From the NCBI GenBank assembly GCA_964556665.1, contig CAZKXU010000093.1, forward strand, positions 1-13,482: a stretch of DNA of 13,482 nt, read 5' to 3'. The stretch is from CAZKXU01 sp964556665 (lineage in GTDB: Bacteria; Bdellovibrionota_C; UBA2361; CAZKXU01). Shown here in pieces: positions 13,444-13,482 of the stretch. The notes beneath the pieces were generated by a model that made no database searches, was not told where the DNA came from, and worked only from the letters and a program-made list of their open reading frames with translations. Numbering within the stretch: the stretch's first letter is position 1; each line of letters begins with the position of its first letter. Position numbers and translations under genes: made by a program.

Positions 13444-13482
13444 CAAATAAGTTTTTTCACGTCTAGCATCACATCGTTGCCC
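13432..13482. repeat. Right window-end repeat, inverted partner of 4-53
   Basis: This is the inverted counterpart of the left-end repeat, with a 20-of-20 block at 13443-13462 and CGTTGCCC at the very end (13475-13482). Overall identity by eye is about 80% over 51 bp with one gap. The window stops exactly at the end of the match, which could reflect an assembly break in a repeat or the true end of an element. Confidence 0.75.

Larger units (their letters stand above)
13058..13482. other. Repeat-rich non-coding right end
   Basis: No gene was found in this 425-bp stretch. It carries the inverted-repeat element at 13139-13250, an AT-rich stretch (about 13271-13407) with nothing identifiable, and the right window-end repeat cluster with a 20-bp palindrome (13408-13482). 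Confidence 0.6.

Noticed and set aside
13139..13482. Integron attC site or CRISPR array in the right-end repeats
   Set aside because: The arms do not fit the RYYYAAC/GTTRRRY core pattern, there is no integrase, and there are no regularly spaced direct repeats with unique spacers.

Overview
The window reads as accessory-to-core chromosomal DNA from a Gram-negative bacterium. The support is a periplasmic solute-binding protein with a plain signal peptide and no lipobox cysteine, an E. coli-type MntR, a type IV prepilin, and type I 3-dehydroquinase with AroK and AroE. The phylum cannot be fixed from the sequence. The permease-DtxR fusion and the many short palindromic repeats would suit an uncultured deltaproteobacterial or Bdellovibrionota-like lineage, but that is only a guess. 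No rRNA, tRNA, CRISPR array, transposase or integrase was seen.

Layout. Positions 1-216 hold a repeat end and no convincing gene. Positions 217-1197 encode a secreted zinc metallopeptidase-like protein. Positions 1265-3282 form a tight aroK-aroE-aroD shikimate operon (4-bp overlap, then a 3-bp gap). Positions 3283-3630 are non-coding and carry three copies of a two-hairpin REP-like repeat. Positions 3631-8120 are a manganese (or Mn/Fe/Zn) uptake locus: mntR on the minus strand, and divergently a TroA-type binding protein, an ABC ATPase, a TroC-type permease fused to a DtxR/MntR-like domain, and a second TroD-type permease. Positions 8347-9216 hold a type IV prepilin-like gene and a small single-TM protein gene. 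Positions 9306-12761 are full-length metH. A convergent unknown gene lies at 12767-13057. Positions 13058-13482 are non-coding with two further inverted-repeat structures.

How it works together. The 58-bp gap between mntR and the transporter genes contains two perfect 7-6-7 palindromes (TATGTAG/CTACATA) spaced 21 bp centre to centre. A near-consensus promoter (TTGACA, 17 bp, TATACT) faces the transporter and a weaker mirror-image promoter faces mntR. Each -10 lies inside one operator. Metal-loaded MntR should therefore shut off both the uptake operon and its own gene. The transporter also carries its own regulator-like domain at the C-terminus of one permease, an arrangement known from chlamydial YtgCR. 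In that domain most DtxR metal ligands are kept, but the N-terminal pair that defines the Mn site in MntR is changed. This two-regulator layout is the most interesting biology in the window.

Repeats are the second theme. There are two different families of opposed palindromic units (3341-3544, and 5841-5917 inside the transporter operon), an inverted-repeat element at 13139-13250 with a related end at 3315-3336, and about 50-bp sequences at the two window ends that are inverted copies of each other.
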